Shown piece by piece: positions 24,901 through 38,115 of a stretch of 64,000 nt of DNA. Below the pieces are notes generated by a model. The model worked only from the letters and a program-made list of their open reading frames with translations. It ran no database searches and was not told where the DNA came from. How positions within the stretch are numbered: the stretch's first letter is position 1; the number at the start of each line of letters is the position of its first letter. Position numbers and translations under genes: made by a program. The stretch is from assembly GCA_947172415.1 (NCBI GenBank), contig OX359189.1:7082501-7146500 (forward strand), read 5' to 3'. Source of the DNA: Chondrosia reniformis (lineage: Eukaryota; Porifera; Demospongiae; Chondrillida; Chondrillidae).

Positions 24901-27900
24901 AGGGTCCAGGTGAAAAGGAATGTGCCGCTTTATCAGACGAGAAAGGGACATTTGAATTCCCCTCCATTCCTCCAGGGAGATATAAATTGGTGAGACTGAG
25001 TGTTTCATGATGCATCCACTTTGTGGAAAATTTGTGACTGATTGTGATATATAAAATAGAGAGCATTGAATGAGTATACGTACATACTGATCACTGGTTA
25101 CACCATTTTAATAGGACCTTGGTCACTTGGCTGGTTTGCATAATAATTCCTGTATTTAATGTTGGTGATATACTAGAGTGTTTCAACTCGAAGATTACTT
25201 TCCGCTATTCTTCATGTTTATCCATATGCTAAAGTCCCTGTACATGTACATATGTTCTTCATCATAATAACAAATTAGGTGCCTCACTTTTCAAGAGATG
25301 GAACAGTATTTCAAGTTGCTCCAGATGCACTCCTCATTTCAGTAGAACATGGAACACATGTGATCACTGTAAGTATATAGTAAATACATAATATTTGTAC
25401 CTTTCACAACTAACTGGTCATTCTAAACCCACACTATTATACACAGATCTAGAGCATACATTTGTAGCATGCAGAACTACCAACTCACTTTAAAAATAGT
25501 ACCTTTTAAGTTGACAATTTATTTAACCATTTTGAAATATGCAACTGCAAAATTGCTCTAGATACCATCTTTTCCAAATTTTACCACAAAATACAATATA
25601 GTATGTAGAGACTGTATATCCATATAGGAGACTTTTGCTGTAAAGGGCTTCAAGGTCAAAGGTCATGTGCTACTGTCAGAAAAGGTGTGACATCAATCTC
25701 ATGTGCAAATATACATTTTGAATGTTTCAGTTTCATTGTCTAAGCTCTCTATTTCAAGTGCTATGTTATCCTCATTGAATACTTGTGGTTTTATTATCAA
25801 ATGCCCTAGGGTACCCCTGTTGGGAAGGCTAAGGTGTATGTAGATGGCAGGTTGGCTGCTACTACAGCTGCTGATGGAAGTTATGAGGTGTTAAACTTGT
25901 CTTCCGGAACATACACAATTTCAGTAAGGAATAATTCATACCACTTATCTGTTTTTATCATGGTTCAATTACTGTGAATTTACCAAATATTCAAAGGCAA
26001 ACTTCACTATGTATGGGACATACCATGTGTACATGCAAACTTCCCTTTAGCATTACTTTACAGAACAAAATGCAGAAATTTCTTGCTACTACATATTATA
26101 CTGACCTGTGCATCTACTGTTAAGACGTGTTTATTTTTGCTTATTTACTATCCCTAAGGTCGAAGCTGAAGATTTGAACTTTGAACCCATGGAACAAGAA
26201 GTGTCAAGCTTATCACCCATCCTGGAGGATATGGTACCATCCAAGTAAGATTTCTCTGCCTCCTTGATACTTGGGTTGGGTTGGGTGTTATAAGTGATCA
26301 GTTTCTGTAGCTACGGTTCTGTAGCTATGGTCGACATATGCTAGAGGTCAGCTAAACATGCCAACAAAATATTAGACTAGAAGTCTCTATTTCTCTAGAC
26401 TTAATTATCATTTAGAGAATGTAACTAGGAGTGGATATAGTTTAGCAAGTTTAAAGGGAATGACCTACGTATTTCAATGTTTGTTTGTTATTAAAAATTA
26501 GCAATTTGAGATCCTTTTATGGGGGAGCAAATGTTTCCCTTGCCCTCTCCTCTAAAAGAAAGCCTACCCATTTCTTAAGGAATATTTATAAAGCTATGGA
26601 TTAGGATGCAGTTTTCATATTGATTTTCTTCTTCTGCTTCCAATAGCCATTTCTATGTACGTACGTAGTGTGGAAAATGAAGTCATGATAATACAGTTTA
26701 CTTTTTCTCTTTTTTCTCAAGGTATTCTGTGTGTGGGAAAGTGCACATTTCCGAGACAAACATTGGAGGCTTCTCGATGCCTGTAAGCATACGTAGATCT
26801 TATACATAGCAGCAGCTATTCCTGTGCATATGTACGTATGTATATTAGAGCTATACACACGTAATTCATTGGCTCTATGCGATCCAAGCATTTGAATATA
26901 TCACTATTATGAATGAATATTAAGACACTTCACAACTATTATGAATGAATATTAAGGCACTGATCATATAAGTAGTGTAATAGGTTTTCAGTATATGAAA
27001 GCAGTTCATTTGTATGTAGGTTGCCTCTAGAAGGATCAGAGCTAGGGAAACAGATTTGTCTGAGAATGCTGTTTCAACCTCAACTGATTCAAAAGGAATG
27101 TTCTGTTTTTCACTAAAGCCAGGAACGTATGACATTCAGGTATGTGGGTATTTTACTACGTATGTTTGAGGTGATAAGAGGTACTTGTTGCAATCATTAT
27201 GATAGAGAAATTATTTGAGCAGTCAGCAACACTTCTTCAAAAAAAGATTAAGAGGTTTTGACCCATGTGTCTTCATCACTTAGAAATCTCTATCGTAACT
27301 GTGTACATAAAAATTAAACAATCTCACAATACTAGACAGCTGTTTCTGAGAATCTCACCCCTTATTAGTGACCATGGGAGTCTTTGTCTTCTTCTTGATC
27401 ATTTATGAGTTCTGAAATACTTGAAAGAATTCAAACTTAGGGTTTGATATACATACGTACCAACATAAACTGATTCTTTGACTTAGTTTTCCTGAGGTGC
27501 ATGCTTAATGTAATTTAAGACTAGTAAAGTAGTTTCCCACATTTAATAATTATGTGAAAGTAATTGATATTCATGAGATTAAAGTCTCCTACGTATAAAT
27601 TCTCACAAGAACATAATGTCAGTAATTTCAGTCTTAGAGGGTGTGAGTAGTACCATAGGATGGGAGCTAGGACTGTGTGATATGTCAGATTGCTTAATCT
27701 TTACCTAAGACTAAGGAGATATGCCTAGGAGACTGAAAGAAGTGCTTCTTATATGTGTACTTGACTCAAGACATCTGCATGTGTTACAGATTCCCTCTCT
27801 CTGTCCTCTGAAGGTTGAGGTGTCTCAATTAGAGTCCTCTTTGGGCCTTCTTCTGCTGCCTCTGGTGCAGCAGGTGCATGTGAGAGAGGCTAGCATAAAG

Positions 27901-30900
27901 GACCTCTCCTTCACTCAGTACACTACCACACTTACTGGAAGGGTTACCTGTAAAGGTAAAGACTGCAGACACACCCACTACCTGACCATATGCACCTCCT
28001 CCTCCATCACCACTGTCCAACTGACTGTAGAGCTATTACTGAGAATGAAACCATTGTATTCTCCTGTCTACCCCATCTCTCATGTAATCCTCTATCTCCA
28101 CTCCAACTCTCATGTAATCCTCTATCTCCACTCCAACTCTCATGTAATCCTCTATCTCCACTCCATCTCTCATGTAATCCTCTATGTCTTACATATTCTT
28201 GTACATACTTATGTATTTGCATGCATATACGTGTATATGTGTATATAGGAATGTATGACTGAATGTAGAAATTATCTTTAAAGAGAGGGGTACTATCTAC
28301 GTACGTATATTGTTTTGGAATAATTATTTACTTATGCAAGGTTGTGTCCCAATATTAAAGACCATCATTTGAGTAGATACTTTCATACACACATACAGTA
28401 TGTATGGAATATAGTATGTTATACGTATGTCAACTGTTCTTCTCTACAGAACCATGTCCAAGGAATGGTTTTGTAATTACTTTTGAGCGTCAGGTGGAAC
28501 AGCTTGAGGACAATCCGGTTTCCTCTCCAAACCAAATGATCCCTAAAAATAAAGTCATAGACTTCACTTTCTCTAATGTTTTAGCTGGAAAATACTTTAG
28601 TGAGTAGTGACATATTAATTATACTGATATTACTAATGAAGACCTAAAGATTGAAACGTTCAAACCTGGTCAATAAGTGTACCTGCTCAATATAATTATC
28701 AACCAATGCACATGCAGTAATGTATGTATAATTGAAGTTCCCTTTATGCCATCAATAGCATGTGTAATATTGTACAGGGTCTGAAGGCCCATGTATGACA
28801 TATTCTCATAATTGAACTAATACTTGCTGATAATCAACTGAAAGGTTCCAGGATTGAAATGTATTTCCACTTACGTATAAATATAATTTGGAACTTACTA
28901 CGTACGTATATTTACTATTGAATAATCTGCTATATCTGGGATAGCCATTGGCCACAGATTAGATCTTAATGTGTGTACTACATTTGATCCAGTTGAGAAG
29001 GAGAAGACTCTTGTATCCTCATCCATAGCTCTCACTAGGTTTAATTCCTTATATTGCTCTAGAATTAGATATAGTTTTAGGAAAATGGTGTGTTAGATTA
29101 TTCATACATTCATACGTACATACTGTATATTATATCATGAATTGCTTACATAGAATAGCCAAGTACGTATGTTAATAGTGACTATAAATGTGTATGTAAT
29201 GTAATGAAACCATTCTTTGTTATCTCTTCTATGTACGTGTGCTGTGCTATTTAGTCTCTATCTCCTATCCCTCGTGGTGCTGGGAGGACCTGTTGTTTGA
29301 GGTTGATATTACACCAGAGAATACTCCAAGTGTCCATTTTAAACAAACTGGCTACGGACTGAATGTGACCTCCTCGCACAATACCACTTTGGTGAGTTGA
29401 AGGATGGAACAGCTTTCCATTGGTTGTGAAGGCAGCAATGACTTGTATTGTCATTACAACCTCCAGTAGAGTAACCCTCTGATGTTGTATCACTGAGAAA
29501 TACGTCATTTACTATTAATATGTATATTTCTTAAAGCAGTGAAGAATAATAGAATTATTCTATTAAAGATTATTGGTGTGTTTCATGATATGTACCAGAG
29601 GAATACATAGTATTAGTATTATATTACCTTTTGGTACACATACGTACGATACATGTGCATGCACATAATTGTGGAGCTATGTTCTTATGCAACACAACGT
29701 TTCAGGTCTGTATACTTAGTAACATACGTATGTCTTAAGTGTGTCATTCATTTCCTGTAGTTGTACCAATTGACCAAAAAGCCTAAACCGGGGGATTCCC
29801 CTAAGCTCTCTGTTGCTGCTGGAAGTAATGCATTTTGTCTAAAGTACCCCGGTTTGTTCCTGAATGTGTTACTGCATGTATTGACAATCTAATGCTCTTA
29901 CATTTTTACACTTGTACTCTGTTATTGATACAGGAATATACACATTGAGTGTAATTGATGATTGTCGTTTGTTTGAAACGGATACATTTGCCTATGATAC
30001 GTAAGTATTTCACATTAGCCTAATGACTTCCAGACGGCTGTTTCTGGGAATTCCACCCTTCATCAGTACACCCTGGGAATCTTTGTCTTTTTTGATCTTT
30101 TGTGAGTCCTTGGCTATCTGTGGTAAATCTAGTGGTCTTACGCAGCCGATGTCTCCTTAATCCTAGTGCTATGTGAGGCTTAGCAAGGAGCACTCATACA
30201 TAGCTAATTATTAAGTTTTGGTACTTTATCTCCATTAGAAGCTCACCCTTATCAATAGTGTCTCTAATGGCAACCAAACATCTTGTTGTGATAGAGATAC
30301 ATGTTCCAAAGGATAGTAAACCAGGAGTGTCAGTTAGAGTAGTGTAAGTTTTTATTTCTGTAAAACAACTCTATAAGATGTCCCTGGTGAGATATGAATG
30401 GGCAGAGTAGATCTAAAATCTAGCAATTGACTCTCAAAGCTCTAGGATTAACTTTGGATATTTAAAGTTTTTCCTTTAAGATGTTAATATGTATACCTAG
30501 GTGATAGAATCATTGTATGGTACTCTGATTAATAGAGTTCCTGAGATTTTGATATGTTTACATGTACAGGACATGTGTAATGTTATATAATAATGCATAG
30601 TATAGTTTTATTAGTGAAAGGGAAATTGATAATAGTGTGGTGTCTAATAATGCTGTTACGTAATCATGCATAATAATGTCTAAACCATAACTGGACTGAG
30701 ATGCTAATTGTATACTCGACTCACATATGGGATATTTAATCTTAAATTTGTAACTTCTGGTAAATAATTGGAAACTCAATTATTGAAAGATTTCATTTAT
30801 TCTTGTAAGTATAATTCTTCTTCTTTAGCTCACTATTTGAGAAGGATCCTGAAGCAGATTTGACTGTTCACAGAACAGACAATGGAACTGAGGGAGACAA

Positions 30901-33900
30901 AATATTGTACTTTCACTATCAAGCAAGGTATGTATGTCCCTTGTTGTTATCATGACAACCTGATTATTTTTAAAATTCTTTTTGTAATATGTACATTTTG
31001 CAGTACAAGTGATAGACTTGAAATTAACATTGCATCAACAGATTTGATATTCAGTAAAGACAGATTGTTCCACGATGTGTCTCAAGGTAAGTGCTTATGT
31101 ATGCTACTGTATCTTAAGATATGCAAATGTACCAACCATTCAGTCTCTTAGGACACATTTGAATTTGTAGCACTCATTTTGTAAGATGTGCTAACTAATA
31201 GGAATGCTATCAGAAATATATTGAATTTCTGATAGCACAATTTAGGTGGTGTTTCCGTTTCATTGCAGAGTGTCCACAGTATGTGCCTGTGGTTACAGGA
31301 AGTATGGGCATGGTTGTCATGGGAACCATAACTCCACCCATTAAGGGAGTGGTTGTTACAATTACCAATGAAGAAAATAAAAATGTTTCAGTTGAAACTG
31401 ATGAAAATGGAGTATACAAGTGAATCCTGCAATTTTAATAACTGCATGTAGTGTTTATATATATATATATATGTACGTATGTACTTATGATACATGTTCT
31501 ACATACAGTGTGTTCCTTGAGTATTGCAGCATATTTTATACATGTTTGTTGTAAATTTCTTGTAGAGCTGGTCCATTCATGAGCGATGCTAAACTAAATC
31601 TGGTAAGTATTGACTAAACAGTGTCACAATATTATTGAGCACTCAAATAGTAGGCAGTAGAGCACTCAAAGCCTAGTTACAAATTATGAAATAGTGTATG
31701 ATGGAATAAGTCAATTTTAAATAATAATCACTTTAGATATACGTACATACGTACTATAAGCATTCTGTCAGCAAAATTATAGCTAATTTTAAGTGTATAA
31801 TAAGATATATCTCTTCTATCGGATCACATTTCTTTTAATTCAGACAGCCGAACTAGAAGGATACATATTCCAGCTACAGGAAGGAAGTCCTTTTGATTTT
31901 AGAGCTACTATTCTCAGTATGGTGATTGTGAAGGTACTAGCTATGATTCACTACTTCCTAAAACACTGTCACTCAAGCTCTTCAAACCATTGAAAGCTCT
32001 TAACTAACAGTAGAATAACTATTCTTAGCCATTTTGTGTGCACTTATGCATGGAGTTGAAGTGAAGACACTTAACACAGTATTAACTTTAATTTTCTTTT
32101 CACCATTCTCTCTGCCCATGCCTCAGGTTGAAGATGCCAATGGTGCTCCTCTGTCCGGAGCCCTTGTGTCGCTGAGTGGTACCAACTTTAGGAGCAATGG
32201 CTTCACTGAGTCAAACGGAGAGTTGAGATTCTCAGATCTAGTAAGCACTCTCTGTGTGGAGCTACGTATACTGTATTATAAACTAACTGTACTTGCTATA
32301 CTGTATTATAAATTTACTTGCTATAATACATATATAAACCTACTTACTGTATTCTTCTTCTGTACATACATACATACATACATACATACATACATACAGT
32401 GGAGCCTGTAAGAAAGGCCACCTCTCTAGGATGGCCACTTGCCTATACCAGTCACTTTGATTGATTTCCAAAACTTCATGCTACGTTGTTTTTAGTTTTG
32501 TATTGTTTTTCCTATACCTGCAGGCTGATGGTGATTATCATATTAGACCATTTTATCGAGAGTATCAGTTTAACCCTACTACCAAAGATTTAACAGTCAC
32601 AGAAGGTAGCAATGAGACTGTAGTTTTCAGTGGAAGCAGAATAGCCTTCAGGTACATATGTGCACCAATCAGAGAGCACGGTAGTACTCTCTAAGTAGGG
32701 ATGGCCAAAGAAACATGGCCGCCCCATTCAATGTACATTACGTATATGCAGTCTGCTTGGTTCGTTCGTATTTGGACTTTTTTAATTTAGACTTACTTTT
32801 CTATTATGTACGTACGTAGGTGTTTTGGTAAAGTACAAAGTTTAAATGGACAAGGGATAGAGAATGTTACAGTAAAAGTATGAAAGCTTGCCATTACACG
32901 AATACATTAGATTACTTAATATACACTGTATTCAAGGTATCTTTAGGTAGTGGGTGGAATGGAAATGCACACCCTCAAAGAATATCCAGTTGCCAACTTT
33001 TACTAGCAAACAATTATATTGAACTAGGTTGCCCCAGAAAGTATTTCTACATTGTAACTCCCTCCACCTTTCTAAAAGAAACCCTGAGTGTATATACTGT
33101 ATGAGTCAGTTGCACCATAGATTGTATATGTGAAGGATTCACAGAAGATCGAGATAAAGAAAAAGACAAAGACTCCCAGGATCACTGATGAAGGGTGGAA
33201 TTCCCATAAACAGCTGTCTGACCTAGTGGAGAAGAAGATGAAAGAAGGGAAAAGAAGGAAGAAAAGACTCCTGTATCTTCATCCAAAGATCTCTTCAAGT
33301 TTAGTTCCCCTATATGTTCTTTACAGAATAGGCATATAGTATGTAGGAAAATGGTATCTAAAGCTTAGATTTTTCATGTATACACTGTATATATTGTAGC
33401 TGTTACAAGGAATGCATACGGTACATATAATCTATTAGCTATCTACCATTCCAAGTGATGGATGTATGGATCTGAACGAACAAACTGCCACTGATGAGAA
33501 AGGACTGTACAGCATATCCGGATTGGTAGTGAGTACCACACAAGAAGTAGAGTTGAAGGCCCTTAAATGAATCTTGTGTCTCTTCCTCTAGACCAATTGC
33601 CAATATGAGGTATCAGTTGAGTACAATTTAGCTTCCATTAAAACGACTCCAGAGATACACAGATTAACTGTAAGAACCACAGTGCATATTTATGTACATG
33701 AATTATCTAAAACATCATATTCCAAAACGTATGAAGCTAAAAACAATAAATAAGGAGAATAGAATAAATACCATTTCCTTAGACTAATGACTTAGGGTAA
33801 ACCTCTAGAGCTTTGGAAGAGGATAAAAGAGTCTTCTTCTTTCATTCCAGCCTTCATCAGTGACCTGGGAGGTCTTTGTCTTCTCCTTGTCTTTTTGAAT

Positions 33901-35713
33901 CCTTCATGTTATATGCAAACAGACTATATTTCCCTATACACACATCCATGCCGCACTGTCTAATGAAGCTCTCTGCAATATATTTCCCTATACACACATC
34001 CATGCCGCACTGTCTAATGAAGCTCTCTGCTATATATTTCCCTATACACACATCCATGCCGCACTGTCTAATGAAGCTCTCTGCTATATATTTCCCTATA
34101 CACACATCCATGCTGCACTGTCTAATGTAGCTCTCATTAATAGGGTACTGCAGCTGATGTAACAGGGATAGATTTCTTTGCCATGCCAATTAGCAACAAA
34201 TTGGAGATATCTGGCTTTGTGTCAACTGATCCAAGTTTTATTTCATTTTTAAGAGTAAGTACAGAATTCCTTACAAGCTCATGCACTCTCTGCTTCCACA
34301 AGTCTAATGGAACAGTTAATAGTTTAAGAATAGTAAATAGCTGTTGGCTACATATATAGAACAATCTAACTCCAACTTCAAGTTGTTTTATATGGAATTG
34401 GAATACAAAGTACTATATACATATAACTATTGCATGTATTTCTTGCAGCGGATCTAGTACTACACAAACTCCTGTATGACTAGGAGGATCCATAATGAAT
34501 CTTACTCTACGATTACATGAGCCCAAAATTTAACAAGCTTCAAATTACCTATGTAGCACTACAATAAGAAATGTAGTTTAAATTATGTAAAGAGAAATAA
34601 TAGTGTTTATTGCTCATTTATCAAGATGTAAAATGCTTTTTGCGTGCATTCTTGACAATGTAATAGGTTCTAACCTAACTTCAATGTACAGTATACAAGT
34701 TATATTTTTAATATACAGTATACAAGTTATATTTTTATCTACAGCATGCAAGTTATAATTTTCATGTACAGGTATCACTGATTGAAATGGGACAAACTCA
34801 ATCTCCCCTGCACTCTGTAACATTAGATACAGCAGGATTTTTCTACATGCCCAGTATCACATACAAAGCTAAGGTACAACAGAGGTTACATGTACGTATC
34901 ATGTACAATGGAAATGTCATTCAATGCTCCAGTGTTATTTGAATACACTGCAGTTATATGTTACAATGGTTAATCTCTTTAGAATCCAACAAGAGATGAG
35001 GAATATATTTGTGTTGTATATACTGTACACACAAACTCAGTTGTTTAATTTCCCTCTCTCTTCAGGCCAAATACTTGATACAGTTGGAGACTGTATTGTC
35101 GCACAGTCAGTATCACTTTAACTTGTCTTCTGAAGAGTTTCAAGGTGTCAGAGGAACAAAGCATTTTAATATGGAGTTCCATGCTGAGGTACATACTTTA
35201 CTAGTTAACACTATAATAATTAAACATACATAACAGGTACCGATTAATTGTAAGTCAATTATTATCTGCTTTATATATGTAAAGGAAGTCAGTTTGTCAA
35301 GAAGTACTAACCGCTTGCTGCAGTTTCTCTCAGGAGGAATCATAGCGACATTATTTCTGCTGTTGGGTCTTAGCAAGGTATGTATCATGTACTATACCTA
35401 TAAAAGTATGTATGTATACGTACCCATCAATTGGTAATGTAAATGGTTGAGCATCGTCAGCAAAGAATTAAATGTTTCAACTCAGTGGTCTTCATCAGCA
35501 ATGAATGAATATACGTATATATTAATGCTTGTGTTGCCGATGCTCAATCATTTTAATTACCATTTTGGATGCAGAAAATAATCCTAGCTATCTGTGTTAA
35601 TTCTACTAATGCACTACTTTCTGTAGGTTTTTGGAATCAGGATGCCCGATGTACAAATTATTTTCAATCATCTAATTGGCAACAACAATTCAATTAAATA
35701 CAAAAAACATTAA
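21990..35713 (+). CDS. NOMO1: Nodal modulator (NOMO) homologue, complete 35-exon gene
   Basis: ER membrane protein, partner of the NCLN/TMEM147 complex; family role known from vertebrates. Predicted 1158 residues (human about 1222). Exons: 21990-22115, 22300-22438, 22624-22724, 22882-22942, 23420-23462, 23984-24056, 24218-24367, 24891-24989, 25279-25368, 25628-25684, 25810-25923, 26159-26244, 26722-26782, 27020-27139, 27790-27955, 28450-28599, 29255-29391, 29761-29851, 29934-30000, 30239-30343, 30829-30927, 31004-31086, 31269-31419, 31566-31602, 31844-31933, 32127-32240, 32524-32651, 32820-32877, 33439-33525, 33592-33669, 34144-34254, 34772-34873, 35066-35188, 35285-35377, 35627-35713; total 3477 nt, in frame throughout. 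Signal peptide at 1-21, then [24 protein letters not shown] and repeated beta-sandwich (carboxypeptidase-regulatory-like) units such as [15 protein letters not shown]; a C-terminal helix in exon 34 and a short cytosolic tail ending YKKH. It starts 510 bases after the receptor stop. Confidence 0.94.
23068..23223. mobile_element. Foldback element in NOMO intron 4
   Basis: A nearly perfect inverted repeat with arms of about 70 bases (taagagatgaagggttattg against its reverse complement) separated by about 14 bases. The internal motif cgaccctgaggtcttcatca resembles the foldback at 35432-35561 and a fragment near 28630-28680. Likely a miniature foldback transposon. Confidence 0.85.
23481..23945 (+). 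repeat. 46-bp minisatellite in NOMO intron 5
   Basis: Ten tandem copies of a 46-bp unit beginning taacttgtattgtataacat, with few substitutions. It starts 18 bases after the donor of exon 5 and ends 38 bases before exon 6, so the intron is nearly all repeat. Confidence 0.97.
24388..24516 (+). repeat. 10-bp tandem repeat in NOMO intron 7
   Basis: About 12-13 copies of cttgtagcca, starting 20 bases after the exon 7 donor. Each unit contains a ttgtag acceptor-like hexamer. Confidence 0.97.
27335..27420 (-). repeat. Dispersed repeat, family R1, in NOMO intron
   Basis: Reverse-strand copy of the element described at 7780-8000, with agctgtttctgagaatctca and the tgggagtctttgtcttctt block. Confidence 0.7.
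28073..28187 (+). repeat. 30-bp tandem repeat in NOMO intron 15
   Basis: Nearly four copies of a 30-bp unit beginning ctcatgtaatcctctatctc. The preceding exon 15 frame runs into it if unspliced, but the gtaaag donor at 27956 ends the exon. Confidence 0.95.
28985..29110 (+). repeat. Dispersed repeat, family R1, partial, in NOMO intron
   Basis: Contains only the distal half of the element: cttgtatcctcatcc, agctctcactaggttta and the final ggaaaatggtgtgttagatt block. Confidence 0.7.
30025..30120 (-). repeat. Dispersed repeat, family R1, in NOMO intron
   Basis: Reverse-strand copy with cggctgtttctgggaattcc and the cccttcatcagt block. Confidence 0.72.
32363..32398 (+). repeat. (CATA)n microsatellite
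   Basis: A short perfect run of about eight cata units in the intron before NOMO exon 27. Confidence 0.95.
33125..33375 (+). repeat. Dispersed repeat, family R1, longest copy
   Basis: The most complete copy of the family: an A-rich 5' part (gaaaaagacaaagactccca), the ggatcactgatgaagggtgg core, an agaag-rich stretch, then the tagttccccta and gtaggaaaatgg blocks. In a NOMO intron. Confidence 0.78.
33785..33905 (-). repeat. Dispersed repeat, family R1, in NOMO intron
   Basis: Reverse-strand copy adjoining the 54-bp tandem repeat; shows ccttcatcagtgacctggga and tctttgtcttctcc. Confidence 0.72.
33924..34139 (+). repeat. 54-bp tandem repeat abutting NOMO exon 31
   Basis: Four copies of a 54-bp unit (tatatttccctatacacaca, then tccatgccgcactgtctaat and gaagctctctgc). 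The last copy has changed its end to ctctcattaatag, which is the acceptor of exon 31 (exon start 34144). Confidence 0.95.
35432..35561. mobile_element. Foldback element in last NOMO intron
   Basis: Arms of about 25-30 bases (ggtaatgtaaatggttgagc against an imperfect reverse complement) flank a centre that includes gtggtcttcatcagcaatga. Related to the foldback at 23068-23223. Confidence 0.7.
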
Positions 35714-38115
35714 AATAATAGGAAATTACATGATTTAATAGCTAATAAGTATTATATACTTGTAAACCAAAATGACAAGTTGTAAATTAAAAATGCTATA
35801 TATAGAGTGGTAATCCAGTAACCAATGTGCATGCATGACCTAATTATATAGCATAAACTTGGGCAGTGCCATATATATATTATACTATATTATATTATTA
35901 TAAGGAGATGCATATGCATGCTACCTATATAGAGAGGTTACATGCACTAGCAGATTGTGCAATGTTATAATCAGGTGCATGCAATCATATTGATGTACAT
36001 GTGGCATGGAATTTTAACTTTTTTGATAATTCAGAGATTGAGGATTTCAATGCTTTTCAAGTACATGCAAGGTTCCACATTGTAGGTATATAGTTGCACC
36101 ACTGCAAGTTCATCGTCCACCACTGGTCTTAATTATAATACGTATGGTTTTACGATCCATGATTCCTCTCTGCCAATTTGGTACTTGCTATGGTAATTTA
36201 TGCTTGTTAGGCAGTATGTCCTTGTTCTCAGGCAATTTTCATTCAAAATAGAATCATTTAAATTGTCTTTTTGAAATGTGTATTAATAGTACAGGTCAAT
36301 GAAAAGTACATATCAACCATATTTTGCAGTCATATTCTTAGTCATATCGTCAAGTAACTGAAATGATAATACCTGTGTAATAATTAATGAGGAAATGATT
36401 AATTATGTCTTATTAATGAAGGAATATATGTATGACCATTGAGTGTTTTATCATGATATTTGACTATTAATGAAGTTTTTTGAAATCCAACTTCCTGAAT
36501 AGGAAGTCCACCAGTCTCCTCCTCAGCAGATGATATCACTTCACCTTTAATGACTTCCTTTTCTCTTTCTTTGTTGAAAGTAGGAAGTAATTATAAGGGT
36601 GGCTGGATGACATCTCCTGAAAAGGACTTAAGTTGACAATCCCTCTCAATGTGTTCCTCTGAATTCTGAATGATGTGAATCTTTTCAATCTCTCTTTGTA
36701 TATTATGGTGACCATCAGTATGGATCTCATTGCTAGACTGGCAAGAATGTGATTCATGTTCATCTATATAAGATTATGGTATACTTGGTATATAATATGT
36801 ACCCTTATTTCATCATATAAGCAACTTTAATACAAACAACCAACAGAAATTTACTTTTTTAAGGTAGGACAGTAACTTAATGAATACATACATATGCAGA
36901 CAATATTCAAGTTTAATTTACTTAATAATATAATCATTTATCTAACCAGGTGTGTCTTAGGCAATTTGTGTACACAAAGAGAGCAACTTCAGCTCTGTCG
37001 TTCAACGTAGTTTTGACACTATGTCGATCACTATGCTAACACAAGGTAACGCAAACGTTAATAAAGGAGGATTGCGTAAGCAATGTATATATATTTGCAT
37101 ATATGTTTACATGGCTCTGTATATTTGTTAGTAGCTGTTGTCTGCATATACTAATAATTAATCATAAATATGCAATACAGCATACAAACATCATGAAGTA
37201 ATGAGGATGTGTCTAGACATGGAAGTGATGTGTATGGTGTCATTATGCTACTTTGAACTGTGTGGCTAGCCCTTTAAGCTTCTCACCTGATCCTGTCCTT
37301 TTGCAATAATTCTTTTCATTATATCTGCCATCCCTACTACATATATAGATATGCATGTATATATAGACCATCCCTTGTGGTATGCAGTTGTATCACATCT
37401 ACGTATATATAAATAATGTATTATCATGAAATGTAAAGGTGTCTGAAAGCTATTTAAAGCAATGTATTAAATGTTAAATGGAGATCCATTGAACTCTTTG
37501 GTCTTCTAGCTTGCTCAGATATGACTCAGTTTTGTCATCATCAGAGGGAGCCCTGTTCTCATCTTGTCTTCTGCTCTGACCCCTTTTGATCAGGAGCATA
37601 TATATGAATATCAAGGTTTATTAGCATAAATTTGCAATTGGTCAGTGCTAGCTGCATGTATACATTGTATATGTATAAGCAGATGCATATGCATGCAACC
37701 CATATAGAGAGAGAGATTGTGCATGCGGTACGTGCCCTGTTTATCTATATCAGACGCAATCCTGAGTATGCATTGACATGACAACATATAATTTTTATGC
37801 AATTTTGTATTTTTTGGGGCGCTGAAGGCGTCTTTATATTGTTTTCAAAAATTATGGCTTCCTGTTCGTATTCTTGTATATCTGTCACCAAAATGGCGAA
37901 TGCGCTCGGCTGGCTTTCATTTTCTAGCTAGCTTAAAATTAGATTTCTCTTCCTTAGCATTGAACATTGATACAACAAAAAGAACTCGAAATAATTGTTT
38001 GTCAAATCTGTATCAATAATTCAAAAAGATCAGATACAAGAAATATAAAACTATTTTAAAGTTTACAGTTATAATCATATGCGGTCTCAATACATGTTCT
38101 TATCTACGTACACAG
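35714..38115. other. Intergenic region with one candidate exon
   Basis: Between the NOMO and TRIM-NHL stop codons (convergent genes). A block at 35900-35990 resembles 37680-37740 (agatgcatatgcatgc and following). No full gene was found; the only coding-like piece is the minus-strand candidate exon at 36591-36763. Confidence 0.6.
36591..36763 (-). CDS. Orphan candidate cytoplasmic-tail exon
   Basis: A minus-strand stretch preceded by a cttatatag acceptor. Read in phase 1 it gives 56 hydrophilic residues (starting DEHESHSCQSSNEIHTDG, rich in H, E, Q, S) and a stop; another frame is also open for 75 residues. The phase matches that leaving the transmembrane exon of the receptor at 41913-42059, so it could be an alternative tail joined across the TRIM-NHL gene, but that receptor already has a nearer terminal exon. 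Function unknown. Confidence 0.3.

Noticed and set aside
27721-28248. Long plus-strand frame continuing past NOMO exon 15
   Set aside because: NOMO similarity ends at VTCK, a gtaaag donor follows and the rest runs into the 30-bp repeat.
33857-34189. 110-residue minus-strand repeat frame
   Set aside because: Product of the 54-bp tandem repeat inside a NOMO intron.
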